Assembly (NCBI GenBank): GCA_938002965.1 | Contig: CALKZY010000013.1 | Span: 62,001-126,000, forward strand | DNA from: an uncultured Acidimicrobiales bacterium | GTDB lineage: Bacteria > Actinomycetota > Acidimicrobiia > Acidimicrobiales > SZUA-35 | Length of the DNA stretch: 64,000 bases | Direction: 5' to 3' | In this document: positions 51,843 to 60,522 of the stretch, piece by piece | Layout of the letters: every line of letters starts with the position of its first letter | How positions within the stretch are numbered: the stretch's first letter is position 1 | Notes under the pieces: model-generated | Seen by the model: the letters and a program-made list of their open reading frames with translations, nothing else | What the model was told of the DNA's origin: nothing | The model's database searches: none | Position numbers and translations under genes: made by a program

Positions 51843-51978
51843 CGATCGTCGCGGTCCCGGGGTGCGACGCCGGAGATGATCCGAAAGCTGCTCCGGGCTT
51901 GGTCGCTCCGGTTCGTTTTCCCGGTTCGAACTGCCGATCGGAGGGGCCGGTTCGCTCCTGTACTCCGCCCTGCTTTCC

Positions 51979-53220
51979 CTATCTCGCGATGTTGCGCCTG
52001 AACCAGTCGTTGCGGAACTTCTGATTGGGGTCAAAGCGACCAACGAGGGACAGAAACTCGTCTCGTCTCGGGTAGCGATCGCCCACGAGTTCGCCGCCGT
52101 GGCCGAACGCTTTGCCCCAGTGCGGCCGAGCGGCGAAAGGAGCCAGTGCACGCTCGACCGCCTCAACCGCCCGCTCGATGGCGGCATCGATAGGGAACCA
52201 GGTGAAGTGGAAGGCCACCGAGTCCCGGTCGTAGTGCGGGCTCATCCAAAGCTGGTCAGCGGCGATCGTCCGGATCTCGGAGACCATTAGGGCCGGCGCC
52301 AATTCAGCCTTACAGTTGCGCAATGCCCGCATGGCTGCACCGGCGTGTTCTCGGGCCACGAACCACTCGGACTGGACCTCGTCGCCAACGCTTGGCTCGA
52401 AGTCGGCCCGAAAATGCGGCAACGCCTCGGACCACAAACTCTTGGCACCAAGTTGTGCAGTGCAATTGACGCTTGATTCGCCTGCCACCATGTGGACTGG
52501 TGTGGTCGCCGGTGTGGCCCCAAGAAAACCGTCGTCATACAGCCGAATCTGATCAGCTCGCTGCTTCACCCAAACCTGTTCGACCGTTGAGCCGTATGTG
52601 GTGAAGAGGCTGACGCTGTACCCGGCCCCGAACACCTCATCGGTGGCATCGATGGCCGCTTCCCAGGGCAGCCGCTCGAATATGTTCTGAACAACATCGA
52701 ATGACGGTTGGACTGCCAACGTCACGTCGACGGTAACCCCAAGTGCTCCAAGCGAGACGACGGCACCGGCAAAGTCAGCGTCCGAGTCATCGAGTGCGAC
52801 TATCTCGCCGTCAGCCTTCATCACGGTGAGGGCGCGCACCGCAGTTGCCAAGTTTCCATTGTGGTCGCCTGATCCGTGGGTGCCGGTGGCGATGGCACCG
52901 GCCACCGAGATATGAGGCAGCGATGCCAGATTGTGCAGCGCCAAGCCGGCGTGGCGGAGGGCCACACATACCGCGGCGTATGTCATCTGCCCTGGCACCT
53001 TCGCCGTCATGGCGTTGGTGTCGATGACGACGTCACATGGCATCCCCGCCAAGGTGATGAGCTCAGCGCCATCAGCAATGTCGGTGAACGAGTGTCGTGA
53101 CCCGAGCACCCGAAGCTGATCGGTACCCGCCACCGCTTCGCTGAGTTCCGAAAGCGATCGCGGCTCGTGGATCCGGTTGGCCGTGTAGAGGTAGTTGCCG
53201 GCCCAGTTGGTGTCGATCAT
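51979..53220 (-). CDS. Alditol-oxidase-like FAD-linked oxidase
   Basis: A 413-residue VAO/PCMH flavoprotein. GSRHSFTDIAD near residues 40-50 has the His that covalently holds FAD in alditol and lactone oxidases; SVAGAIATGTHGSG is the pyrophosphate loop. The C-terminal substrate-cap domain ends with RFDPNQKFRNDWF, the typical close of this family. It should oxidise a sugar alcohol or aldonolactone with oxygen, releasing hydrogen peroxide. Confidence 0.92.
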   Translation of the reverse strand: MIDTNWAGNYLYTANRIHEPRSLSELSEAVAGTDQLRVLGSRHSFTDIADGAELITLAGMPCDVVIDTNAMTAKVPGQMTYAAVCVALRHAGLALHNLASLPHISVAGAIATGTHGSGDHNGNLATAVRALTVMKADGEIVALDDSDADFAGAVVSLGALGVTVDVTLAVQPSFDVVQNIFERLPWEAAIDATDEVFGAGYSVSLFTTYGSTVEQVWVKQRADQIRLYDDGFLGATPATTPVHMVAGESSVNCTAQLGAKSLWSEALPHFRADFEPSVGDEVQSEWFVAREHAGAAMRALRNCKAELAPALMVSEIRTIAADQLWMSPHYDRDSVAFHFTWFPIDAAIERAVEAVERALAPFAARPHWGKAFGHGGELVGDRYPRRDEFLSLVGRFDPNQKFRNDWFRRNIAR

Positions 53221-53327
53221 GGGGAGCTAGAAGGTCCACTTGGTGGAAGAAACTTGGTCATCAGCCATGCGATGAACCTACTACGAGTCAGGGTCGGCTG
53301 GGGTCCCCGACGGCCCGGCCCAGCTGG

Positions 53328-53957
53328 TCAGGTGAGGCTACGAGATCGCCAACGGTTCGCGATTGGCCCGGAGGGCAGCGCCGGCTGCTCAGTGAGCGGT
53401 GACGGGTCGACCGGCTGATCAGCGTCATGTGACAGCTCCCGGCGCATGGAACCGAGTCGGGCTATGGCCAACTCGATGAGCGTGACGGCTTCATCTTTGT
53501 CGAGGTCCGAGATCACGCGTTCTAGCCGATCCATCTCGGTCTCAACGTTCACCAACCGTGGGCGCTTACTTGAGACCGTCGGTAGCAGGCCGGCGGCACT
53601 CAGCTCCGACGGGTCGAGGGTCGCTCTAAGCAACACCCCAACGTGGTACCGGGTGGCGCTTTGGACTCGCCCCTGGGAGTCGGGCGGCACCCCGGCCGAG
53701 GAGTACATGTCGCGAATGAACGATCGATATTCCCAACTGCGTCCTGCCCAGTCCGGGTTCTCGTCGTCATCCACGAACCGGCTTCGAATGCCGACGACAA
53801 CCCGGGCCAGGTCTTTGAGAACAGCTGTCCGGCTGCGTTCAAGCGCGTCCCATGCCACCACCAGATCGGTGCCGCAGCCCCCCAGCTCGTGAAGGCTCAT
53901 TTCGTCGACACCTCGGCCGATTGCGCCTCCTCCGGATGCTTCCACCTCGTTAAACAT
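53328..53957 (-). CDS. Hypothetical helical protein
   Basis: From ATG 53957, which lies 6 nt after TATGAT (53964-53969), the protein has 209 residues. It is mostly helical, with an aromatic/charged segment (WEYRSFIRDMYSSAGVP), VQSATRYHVGVLLRATL, and a coiled-coil-like stretch (ETEMDRLERVISDLDKDEAV), then a disordered tail. The SATRYHVGVLLR segment recalls regions of replication or plasmid proteins, but no family is recognised. Confidence 0.65.
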   Translation of the reverse strand: MFNEVEASGGGAIGRGVDEMSLHELGGCGTDLVVAWDALERSRTAVLKDLARVVVGIRSRFVDDDENPDWAGRSWEYRSFIRDMYSSAGVPPDSQGRVQSATRYHVGVLLRATLDPSELSAAGLLPTVSSKRPRLVNVETEMDRLERVISDLDKDEAVTLIELAIARLGSMRRELSHDADQPVDPSPLTEQPALPSGPIANRWRSRSLT

Positions 53958-54081
53958 GCTGGGATCATATCGAAGCCGGTGACTGCCTGAGGTCCGGCAA
54001 ATTTGACGGACCCGACGAGTGCACTCAAGACCGGACACTCAAAGCTCGCCCTTCCAGCGCATTTCGCCTCGGTAATGCTGA

Positions 54082-54118
54082 GAAGCCGCTTCCACCCTCG
54101 ACGACTGGAAGCGGCTTC
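54082..54118 (-). terminator. 13-bp stem-loop, candidate terminator
   Basis: GAAGCCGCTTCCA (54082-54094) and its exact complement TGGAAGCGGCTTC (54106-54118) enclose an 11-nt loop. It lies downstream of the RNA methyltransferase gene on its strand. There is no U-tract, so a U-less actinobacterial terminator or a regulatory dyad are both possible. Confidence 0.6.
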
Positions 54119-54264
54119 AAGCCGATCTCCGACCCGCAGGTCTCTTAATCAGGTCGTTAGACGTCATGGTCAGAACCGTGCATATGGTGACCCAACGCCA
54201 CCGGCACCCCCATTAGTTTCATTACGTTTTCGTGACGGCAAACCAGACCCCACCGCTGGGTTCG

Positions 54265-55359
54265 CTACAACAAGCGATCCATAACGACCACTGTTTCGAC
54301 GTGGTCGGTTCCCGGGAACATGTCGAAGGCGATGGCACGAACAGGCCGCAATCCGCAATCGGCAAGTCGGGCCACATCGACGGCCAACCGGTCGGGGTTG
54401 CACCCGACATACATCAATCGGTGGCGTACCACATCGGCCACGCGACGGTAGCCGCCCTGCAGGCCGGCACGAGGCGGGTTGCAGACAACAACGTCAGCCT
54501 GATCGCACTGGTCGAGCGACACCCCGACGTCTCCGGCCACAGCGCGAACCCTGCCGACGCGGCGCTGAGACGCCAACGTTGCCATAGCCGATGACGACTG
54601 CTCCACCGCGGTAACCGACCAGCCGTCAGCGGCCAGAGGAAGGGTGAAGTTACCGGCGCCGGCATACAAGTCGAGTACGGTTCCTCTCACTACGGGTCCC
54701 TCGTCAGCCGATGTCCCCACTCGATCGGACACCTCGGAAACCAACCGTCGCACGGTGTCCACAAGCAACCGGTTGGCTTCGGAGTTGATCTGAACAAACC
54801 CGTCCAGGGGGACGTCCATGGCAACAGTCTCCGCCGGGTAGTAACGCAAGGTCGGCTGGCTTGACGCCCCCCGCATGGCAACCCGCCAGACGGTGCCGAG
54901 ACGGTCGCTCAACTCGGCGCTGACGTCGCCCCCCGGCCAGGCAAACGGCCCCGAAACCCCCGACCCTGCAGCCCAGGACAAACCCAGTGTCTCATCGTCG
55001 TCCCCAACCCGAACTTCAAGATGATCAACGTGGCGAAACAACTCCCGAAGGCCCGGGGCGACCGCCTGAAGGTGGGTTATGCCCTCCCAGACTTTGGGAC
55101 GCACAACCAGGCAGCCACCGGCTTTCGCCGGATTGAACAACTGCGGCACGCCATCGTCGACTCGCATCCGAAAACGGTTGCGGTAGTGGTGACGGTTCAC
55201 GCCGGCCATCATCCCCGGCAGGTCAAGCTCGACTCCGTGACCAGCCAGCGCCTGTTGCACCCGGGCTTGTTTGTGCTGATGTTCGTCGGCTCGCGGACGA
55301 TGCAGTTGCGGACAGCCTCCGCACGCCTGTTGAACTGGACACTCCACAACCATTTGCAT
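54265..55359 (-). CDS. RNA m5U methyltransferase of the RlmD/TrmA family
   Basis: A 364-residue SAM-dependent uracil methyltransferase. The SAM site is LDLYAGAGNFTLPLA, catalytic parts are VVVCNPPRAGL and YVGCNPDRLAVDVARL with the nucleophile Cys in the latter. Near the N-terminus CPVQQACGGCPQLH supplies three cysteines of a possible iron-sulfur site, as in RlmD; a fourth (position after about 40 more residues) is not evident. It lacks a TRAM domain. Substrate (23S rRNA or tRNA) cannot be told. Tandem repeats adjoin the start (see repeat at 55355). Confidence 0.9.
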   Translation of the reverse strand: MQMVVECPVQQACGGCPQLHRPRADEHQHKQARVQQALAGHGVELDLPGMMAGVNRHHYRNRFRMRVDDGVPQLFNPAKAGGCLVVRPKVWEGITHLQAVAPGLRELFRHVDHLEVRVGDDDETLGLSWAAGSGVSGPFAWPGGDVSAELSDRLGTVWRVAMRGASSQPTLRYYPAETVAMDVPLDGFVQINSEANRLLVDTVRRLVSEVSDRVGTSADEGPVVRGTVLDLYAGAGNFTLPLAADGWSVTAVEQSSSAMATLASQRRVGRVRAVAGDVGVSLDQCDQADVVVCNPPRAGLQGGYRRVADVVRHRLMYVGCNPDRLAVDVARLADCGLRPVRAIAFDMFPGTDHVETVVVMDRLL

Positions 55360-55394
55360 CTACAACCCTGCATCTACACCCTGCATCTACACCC
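55355..55394. repeat. Three tandem 13-14 bp repeats at the start of the methyltransferase gene
   Basis: TGCATCTACAACCC (55355-55368) is followed by two exact TGCATCTACACCC copies (55369-55381 and 55382-55394). On the minus strand each unit reads GGGTGTAGATGCA, putting a ribosome-site-like GGG and an ATG in every copy; the copy nearest the gene supplies its ATG at 55359. Confidence 0.85.
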
Positions 55395-55608
55395 TGGGGG
55401 TTAACCGGTGCGCCGACGAGCACCAACTCTACTATCGGCCTGCCGATCGGGCGGCTGGGTTAAGACTCGACTTAGAACCGCTGCAGATACGGAACAGATT
55501 GCGGGACACCAGTGCGGTTTTCGATCTCGGGAGCGCCCCAACAACTAGGAAGCGGCTGATCCGGCTAAGAAGCCCCGACAGTCGTCGCGCGAGAAGAAGG
55601 TATTCACC

Positions 55609-57924
55609 ATGAGTAGACAGCGGGCGTTCCCCATCGACAGATCGATGGGCCCGACACATGCACAACGCGGCCCCTGGTGGGTGTCGGCCCAGTCGACCAC
55701 CGCCGTTCTCCTGCTGGTGTTGGCCACCCTGGTTGCAGCGATCGCTTTCCAATGGAACGACGGCGTGTGGGCCGCCGCCGCCGACGACGATCTCACCGTT
55801 CGGGCTCGCGGCTACACCGGCGACGAACGCCTTGAGGTTCAAGTACGCGGCACCGCCGTGGCATCAATCGATCTCACCGCCGAGATGGCCGATCATGCCG
55901 TCCAGCTCCCCACCGGCACCGAACTCTCCGACGTGAAAGTGGCGTTCGTCAACGACGCCATCCGAGAGGGGTACGACCGCAACGTTCACGTCGACTACAT
56001 CGTTCATAATGGCAAACAACTCGAATCCGAAGCTGACACCACGTTCGCCTCAGGTTCGTTCCGCGACGGCCAATGCCAAACCGGGCTGATCAGGGCAGAG
56101 GCCCTGCACTGCAACGGTCACTTCCGCTACGCCGGGGGCGATGTGAACACCGAGGGCGAACTCGTGGTGCGGGCCAGCGGCTCCACCGGCGACGAACAAT
56201 TCGACGTTCACGTCGACGGCGAGTCCGTCGCCTCCGTCGACGTCACCGCCACATGGGCCGAATACACGGTCGCACTACCAGCGGGTTCCGCGATCGCCGA
56301 CATCAAGATCATGTACACCAACGATGCCGTAAAAGGCGACTACGACCGCAACTTGATGGTCGACTACGTGCTACTCGAAGGCATCCGCTACGAGACCGAG
56401 GCGGCATCAACCCTCGTCGACGGGGCATTCCGAGACGGAGCCTGCTCAGCCGGCAACCTGCAAACCGACAAACTGCACTGCAACGGCTACTTCCACTACC
56501 AAGGCATCCCGACCACGACCACGACCACTGTGGCCCCGACCACCACCACAGTCAGCGAGCCGCCCGCCACGACGACAACCGCGGCCCCGACGACGACTGA
56601 GGCCACGACGACGACCGCGGCCCCGCCGTCGACCAGCACTACAGCTCCAACGACAACGACCACGCCAACAGGCGGCACTGCAATGAAGGTCGGGCTCTAC
56701 AACACCGACAAGTGCGTTGGTTCGGGTGAGTCCGGCTCGGTTCTCCACGTGCAACTGTGTGATTCCGGTGAAGCCGGATCGGTGAGCTTGGGGACTCCCG
56801 GGACCGACGGTTACGGACAGATCCGCGTGGACGGTCTCTGTCTGAGCCTGCAGGACGCCTCGCGAGATCCAGGTACTCCGGTAGTGACAAAGCCGTGCGA
56901 CTCCAGCCCGGAGTCGATGTGGGTTGCCTACGACTGGCGATGGAGCCAGGAAAACGTGATGTTGGAGAACAAGCTGAGCGGGCTCTGTATCGACTCTCGT
57001 TCCTGGGATGTTGGAAGCAACTACAGCCAGGAACTTTGCAACCCGAACGACAATCGGACGCAGCTGTGGAACGCCGACTTCGCCGGCGATCTCATAGGTC
57101 GTGCCAACAACCGCGTACCCGCCGTCAACGGTCAGTTCCACGGCACGCTCGATTTCGACAGCTTCCACGAGGGAACCTACAAGATGGACTCGTGGACCTT
57201 CGGCGACATCGCGTTGTACGCCCCGCCGGGCAAGTTCACAAACGCCGACGCAAACCGCTGGCTGGCCTGGTATTCCCACATGGACTCCCTCCACCGGAAA
57301 GTCTGGAATCAGGACAACTTTGAGACCGTGTACCGCAAGAACGACCGCAACCACGGCATGAAAAAGGTTGTGGCCCTCATCGACAAGGGCAAGTGCAGCT
57401 GCGGCAACAAGCGGCAGGCTGAGATCCTTGGATTCACTCCTCGAATCGAAGAACAGCCTGCGGAGTGGATGCACCACTGGGTGATGTTCTACGAAATGAA
57501 CCGTGGCGGCCCGACCCCGAATTTCTATGCTCGGGCAACCTGGCCGAACACTCACCAGGGTGGTCTCATCCTGCCTCACATGATGGCCGCCTTGGCTTTC
57601 TACGAGATCGGTGGACCGGCAGGTCTGCATCGCGACGTTCCCGGCGACCTCCTCCAGGGTCTAACCAAATGGAGGGTGACCGAAACGAAGCCACTGGCCC
57701 AACGTGACATTCCCGCTGACATTCAAATGGGCATTCTGGTGAAGATCCTGCAGGAGAATGGAAGCGACACCTTCATCAACACCCTGCATGAGATGTCCCG
57801 GAAGCCGGATGCAACAAACGCCACTCAGACTCTCTGCGACTTTCGCGATGCCGTGAACAGCACCACGGGCGGCCGCTACGACAAGCAGATGACCGACGAT
57901 TGGCGTCTGCCCACCAGCTGCTGA
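55609..57924 (+). CDS. Large exported protein with two carbohydrate-binding-like domains, Thr-rich linker and lectin-like domain
   Basis: A 771-residue protein, ATG 55609 with AGAAGG 8 nt upstream. A membrane anchor/signal (29-46) is followed by two similar domains (about 61-150 and 165-297; DLTVRARGYTGDERLEVQVR and ELVVRASGSTGDEQFDVHVD) of the xylan-binding CBM type, each ending with CNGHF/CNGYF. A Thr/Pro linker (303-357) and a ricin-like stretch with QLWNADF follow. The C-terminal 270 residues (MHHWVMFYEMNRGG) resemble M60-type peptidases in the HHxxxxxE-like sequence but are not certain. Surface polysaccharide binding is likely. Confidence 0.85.
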   Translation: MSRQRAFPIDRSMGPTHAQRGPWWVSAQSTTAVLLLVLATLVAAIAFQWNDGVWAAAADDDLTVRARGYTGDERLEVQVRGTAVASIDLTAEMADHAVQLPTGTELSDVKVAFVNDAIREGYDRNVHVDYIVHNGKQLESEADTTFASGSFRDGQCQTGLIRAEALHCNGHFRYAGGDVNTEGELVVRASGSTGDEQFDVHVDGESVASVDVTATWAEYTVALPAGSAIADIKIMYTNDAVKGDYDRNLMVDYVLLEGIRYETEAASTLVDGAFRDGACSAGNLQTDKLHCNGYFHYQGIPTTTTTTVAPTTTTVSEPPATTTTAAPTTTEATTTTAAPPSTSTTAPTTTTTPTGGTAMKVGLYNTDKCVGSGESGSVLHVQLCDSGEAGSVSLGTPGTDGYGQIRVDGLCLSLQDASRDPGTPVVTKPCDSSPESMWVAYDWRWSQENVMLENKLSGLCIDSRSWDVGSNYSQELCNPNDNRTQLWNADFAGDLIGRANNRVPAVNGQFHGTLDFDSFHEGTYKMDSWTFGDIALYAPPGKFTNADANRWLAWYSHMDSLHRKVWNQDNFETVYRKNDRNHGMKKVVALIDKGKCSCGNKRQAEILGFTPRIEEQPAEWMHHWVMFYEMNRGGPTPNFYARATWPNTHQGGLILPHMMAALAFYEIGGPAGLHRDVPGDLLQGLTKWRVTETKPLAQRDIPADIQMGILVKILQENGSDTFINTLHEMSRKPDATNATQTLCDFRDAVNSTTGGRYDKQMTDDWRLPTSC

Positions 57925-57952
57925 TCTCCGAGGTGTAGTCAGTCACGTTGAT

Positions 57953-57980
57953 CGGCCCGGCCCCCCATCGGGCCGGGCCG
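57953..57980 (+). terminator. Strong GC-rich stem-loop terminator after the exported CBM protein gene
   Basis: CGGCCCGGCCC (57953-57963) pairs perfectly with GGGCCGGGCCG (57970-57980) around a 6-nt loop, 29 bp after the stop codon of the large exported protein. The following sequence has no U-tract, as is common in actinobacterial terminators. Confidence 0.75.
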
Positions 57981-58006
57981 GTCGGCGTTCACCGCTTCAT
58001 CGACTG

Positions 58007-58240
58007 CTAGCTCCACTCCCATAGCCAGTCACGAACTTCGGCTTGATGCTCGGGAGCCGCTGTCTTGTTGCCAGGATCAAGAGAAATGATCTCCACCTGA
58101 AGACGAGCCGATATCTCGCTGACCCAACTGTCTAGTTTTCCGAAACGGGTGTACACGTAGCGACGCAGTCATCGTCGAGGCAAATCGAACCCAGCTGATT
58201 GGTCGGGTCCAGATCAAACGACAGGCTGTGCCGCCGAAGG
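58007..58240 (-). pseudogene. Duplicated 3' fragment of the Tat-exported polysaccharide-active protein gene
   Basis: This stretch repeats the end of the gene at 59464-60453, in the same strand and order: DPTNQLGSICLDDDC here matches DPANQLGQICLDDHC there, and both end RDW-WEWS and the same TAG. A one-base deletion near 58157 breaks the frame and the rest of the gene is absent, so it is a non-functional partial copy about 1.5 kb from the intact one. Confidence 0.85.
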
Positions 58241-58835
58241 CGAGACCGTCACCGCAATCCGACGCACAACAACGGCGGCTCGATTGAAGGCAATCTACGG
58301 ATCCGTTGATGCCGTCGATGCGTTTACCGAAATGATTTCGGAACCCCAAGTGGCGGGCTCAGAGTTTGGCCGAACCCTTGGCGAGGTCATCGCCGCCAGC
58401 ACCGACATTGCCGTTGCCGACCTACCGTCCTCCGTCTTCCTCCTTGACGCAGACGGAGCCCGCACCGACGGTCGCTCTGGAGACCGTCGCCAGGATTCCG
58501 ACCAAGGTCGTGGCGGCGACAACCGCCAAGAGCCCCAGTCATGACCGAAGGCAACGCAGGCACGGTTGCGGCTAGTTCATAGACCAGGGCCCGGTGCGCT
58601 GTCCAGGCCTGATCGCCGATTCGAACAGCTCAGCGGGTTGGCATTCCGAACACCGATTTCGGCTTTACTTTCACGCTCGATGGTGCGAAAAAGACAGTAG
58701 TAACAGATTCACGAGGCCAACACGGAGAGCGCAGACCCAAGGCCCGTCCATCGACGGTGATCTCGGCTACTCGCTCTAAGACTTTCCGGGTCAAATCGGA
58801 GGCCTCGTGAATCTGTCGCGTTCAGGGTTCGAAGG
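58241..58835. other. Intergenic stretch without a clear gene
   Basis: About 595 bp between the duplicated fragment and the redoxin region. Neither strand shows convincing coding character. A short minus-strand hydrophobic stretch around 58480-58540 (LLAVVAATTLVGILATV) ends after about 38 codons and may be a relic of a signal peptide. Confidence 0.4.
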
Positions 58836-59307
58836 TCAGCGCGCCTTTTCGAACAGCACCTTGCGGACGATGTCGCTGGCGGTCAACCGGCCGATTGGTC
58901 CGGTGGAGTACAGCGACTGCACAATCTCGCCATCGGGATTAAGCAGCCAGCCGGTCCCGTGGAGAAAGATCTTGTCGCCATCTTGGTAGGGGGCGCCGGT
59001 GTCGGCTGACACGGTAGGGGCGTCAAGCTCACCCCACATTCCGAATCCGACGTACAAGCTTTCAAGGAGTTTGGCGACCTTGTCGACCGGGTCCACCGAA
59101 CCGGCGACAACTTTGATATCGGACGCCTTAAGCGGCATGCCGTGGGTTGCGAAGTCAACTAACTGTTGACGACAGTACGGTCACCAGTCGCCGCGATACA
59201 GCAGCACCGCCGCCCAGTTTCCGGCGACCGAGGCCACCATGTCACCGGCCTCACCGTCGTGACGTAACCCCGTTGATCGGCGGCATTTTCGTGCCGTTTT
59301 CAAGCAT
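58836..59307 (-). pseudogene. Redoxin (peroxiredoxin-like) gene with in-frame TGA at the CxxC position: pseudogene or selenoprotein
   Basis: In the minus frame, NWAAVLLYRGDW is followed by TGA (59183-59181) and then PYCRQQLVDFATHG, so TGA takes the place of the first Cys of a WCPYC redox site. About 114 further codons stay open to 58836 and include FLHGTGWLLNPDGEIVQSLY, a thioredoxin-fold end. Eleven nt past the TGA, GTCAAC-AGTTA-GTTGAC forms a hairpin with GU in its loop, like a bacterial SECIS. However, the expected N-terminal start (ATG 59307, MLENGTKMPPING) is in another frame, which favours a pseudogene. ATG 59240 is the in-frame start. Confidence 0.65.
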
Positions 59308-59463
59308 GCGCATTCGCCGAACGTAGCAGGAAAGCCCCCACAACGAAATCCGGGGCGTCGGAGTCACGTCACCCGTCGTGCTGCTCACTGCACGCAAACC
59401 CACAGGCGCTGCGGCCTACAGTTTCGAGCTGACCTCGGCTAGAAGCTTTCACGTTGTTTGGGC

Positions 59464-60453
59464 CTAGCTCCATTCCCAGACCCAGTCTCGGACTTCGGCC
59501 TGGTGTTCGGGGGCGGTCGACCCGTTGCCCGGGTCGAGCGAGATGATCTCCACTTGTAGACGGGCCGAGATCTCGCTGCCCCAGCTGTCCGGCTTTTCGA
59601 ACCGGGTGTAGACATTGCCGACGCAATGGTCGTCGAGGCAAATCTGGCCCAGCTGGTTGGCCGGGTCGAGGGTGAACGACACCGTGTGCCACTCCCGGTC
59701 GGCTTCGAGGTGGCCAGCCTGCAGCCACCCCTCCTTCGTCCAGATCTTGAGGTGGCCGTACTTCTCCGACCACGGATTGACCGTCCACTGAAACCCCACT
59801 CCATGTTCCAGGCGCTCACCGGCCCCGTCCCAAACGAACAACCCTCCCTCGATGGTCTGTGCGGAGAAGTCCCGGTTGTCGGTGGTCAGTTCATGTGGCA
59901 ACCGGAAGCGGTACCGAGCGAAATGGTGACGGTCAAGCGCGCTGTTGGCCCACACCGGCATGTAGGTGATGTTGTGAGCCATGATCGCTCGACGCTCCAC
60001 ATTGGCTCGCAGCACGCTGTGATAGGAGAGGTTGTCAGTGACGATGTCGTCGGACCCGACCGGGGCTTCCCCCTCGGCTGCGTGTATGCCGTCGCCGACC
60101 ACAACTGGCCACTCGTCCAGGTTTCGTCCCGAGAGCACGGCGATCGGAGCCTTCCGAGGCAGCGGTGCCAGATCCGGTTCGAAGACCGGACCTCCGCCCG
60201 CTCGAAGCCCCTCGGGCACGACAATGCCAACAGGTGCAAGCTCAGCGCCAGGGTTCCACATCGAATCGACCGATCTGATCTCCGGCTGACCAGACTCATC
60301 ATCAACAAGACCAAGCGCCAAATCCGATTCGGCGCCCCGACCAGCCCCAAGGGACAGTCGGAGCGCCGATACTTCTCGTGCAAGGGCAAGCCGATTGATC
60401 ACAGCAGCACCCGTCAGCGCTCCGACTCCCACAAGAAACTGACGGCGTTCCAT
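59464..60453 (-). CDS. Tat-exported protein with concanavalin/LamG-like fold
   Basis: A 329-residue protein with a twin-arginine signal (MERRQFLVGVGALTGAAV). The mature part is strand-rich with AEGEAPVGSDDIVTDN, aromatic motifs and DREWHTVSFTLDPANQLGQI, like polysaccharide lyase or LamG-type jelly rolls that bind or cut glycans. A degraded copy of its 3' end lies at 58007. It ends shortly before a hydrolase-like secreted gene. The family is not recognised. Confidence 0.8.
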   Translation of the reverse strand: MERRQFLVGVGALTGAAVINRLALAREVSALRLSLGAGRGAESDLALGLVDDESGQPEIRSVDSMWNPGAELAPVGIVVPEGLRAGGGPVFEPDLAPLPRKAPIAVLSGRNLDEWPVVVGDGIHAAEGEAPVGSDDIVTDNLSYHSVLRANVERRAIMAHNITYMPVWANSALDRHHFARYRFRLPHELTTDNRDFSAQTIEGGLFVWDGAGERLEHGVGFQWTVNPWSEKYGHLKIWTKEGWLQAGHLEADREWHTVSFTLDPANQLGQICLDDHCVGNVYTRFEKPDSWGSEISARLQVEIISLDPGNGSTAPEHQAEVRDWVWEWS

Positions 60454-60522
60454 CGTTTCTTGTATCGACCCGGTTCTGGAGCAGCCTGAGCATCAACTCT
60501 GTCGACCCTCTGGCCATTGGGT

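Noticed and set aside
56446-57630. 394-codon minus-strand frame with long Gly/Arg runs
   Set aside because: It is the antisense reading of the Thr-rich linker and lectin-like domain of the plus-strand gene.
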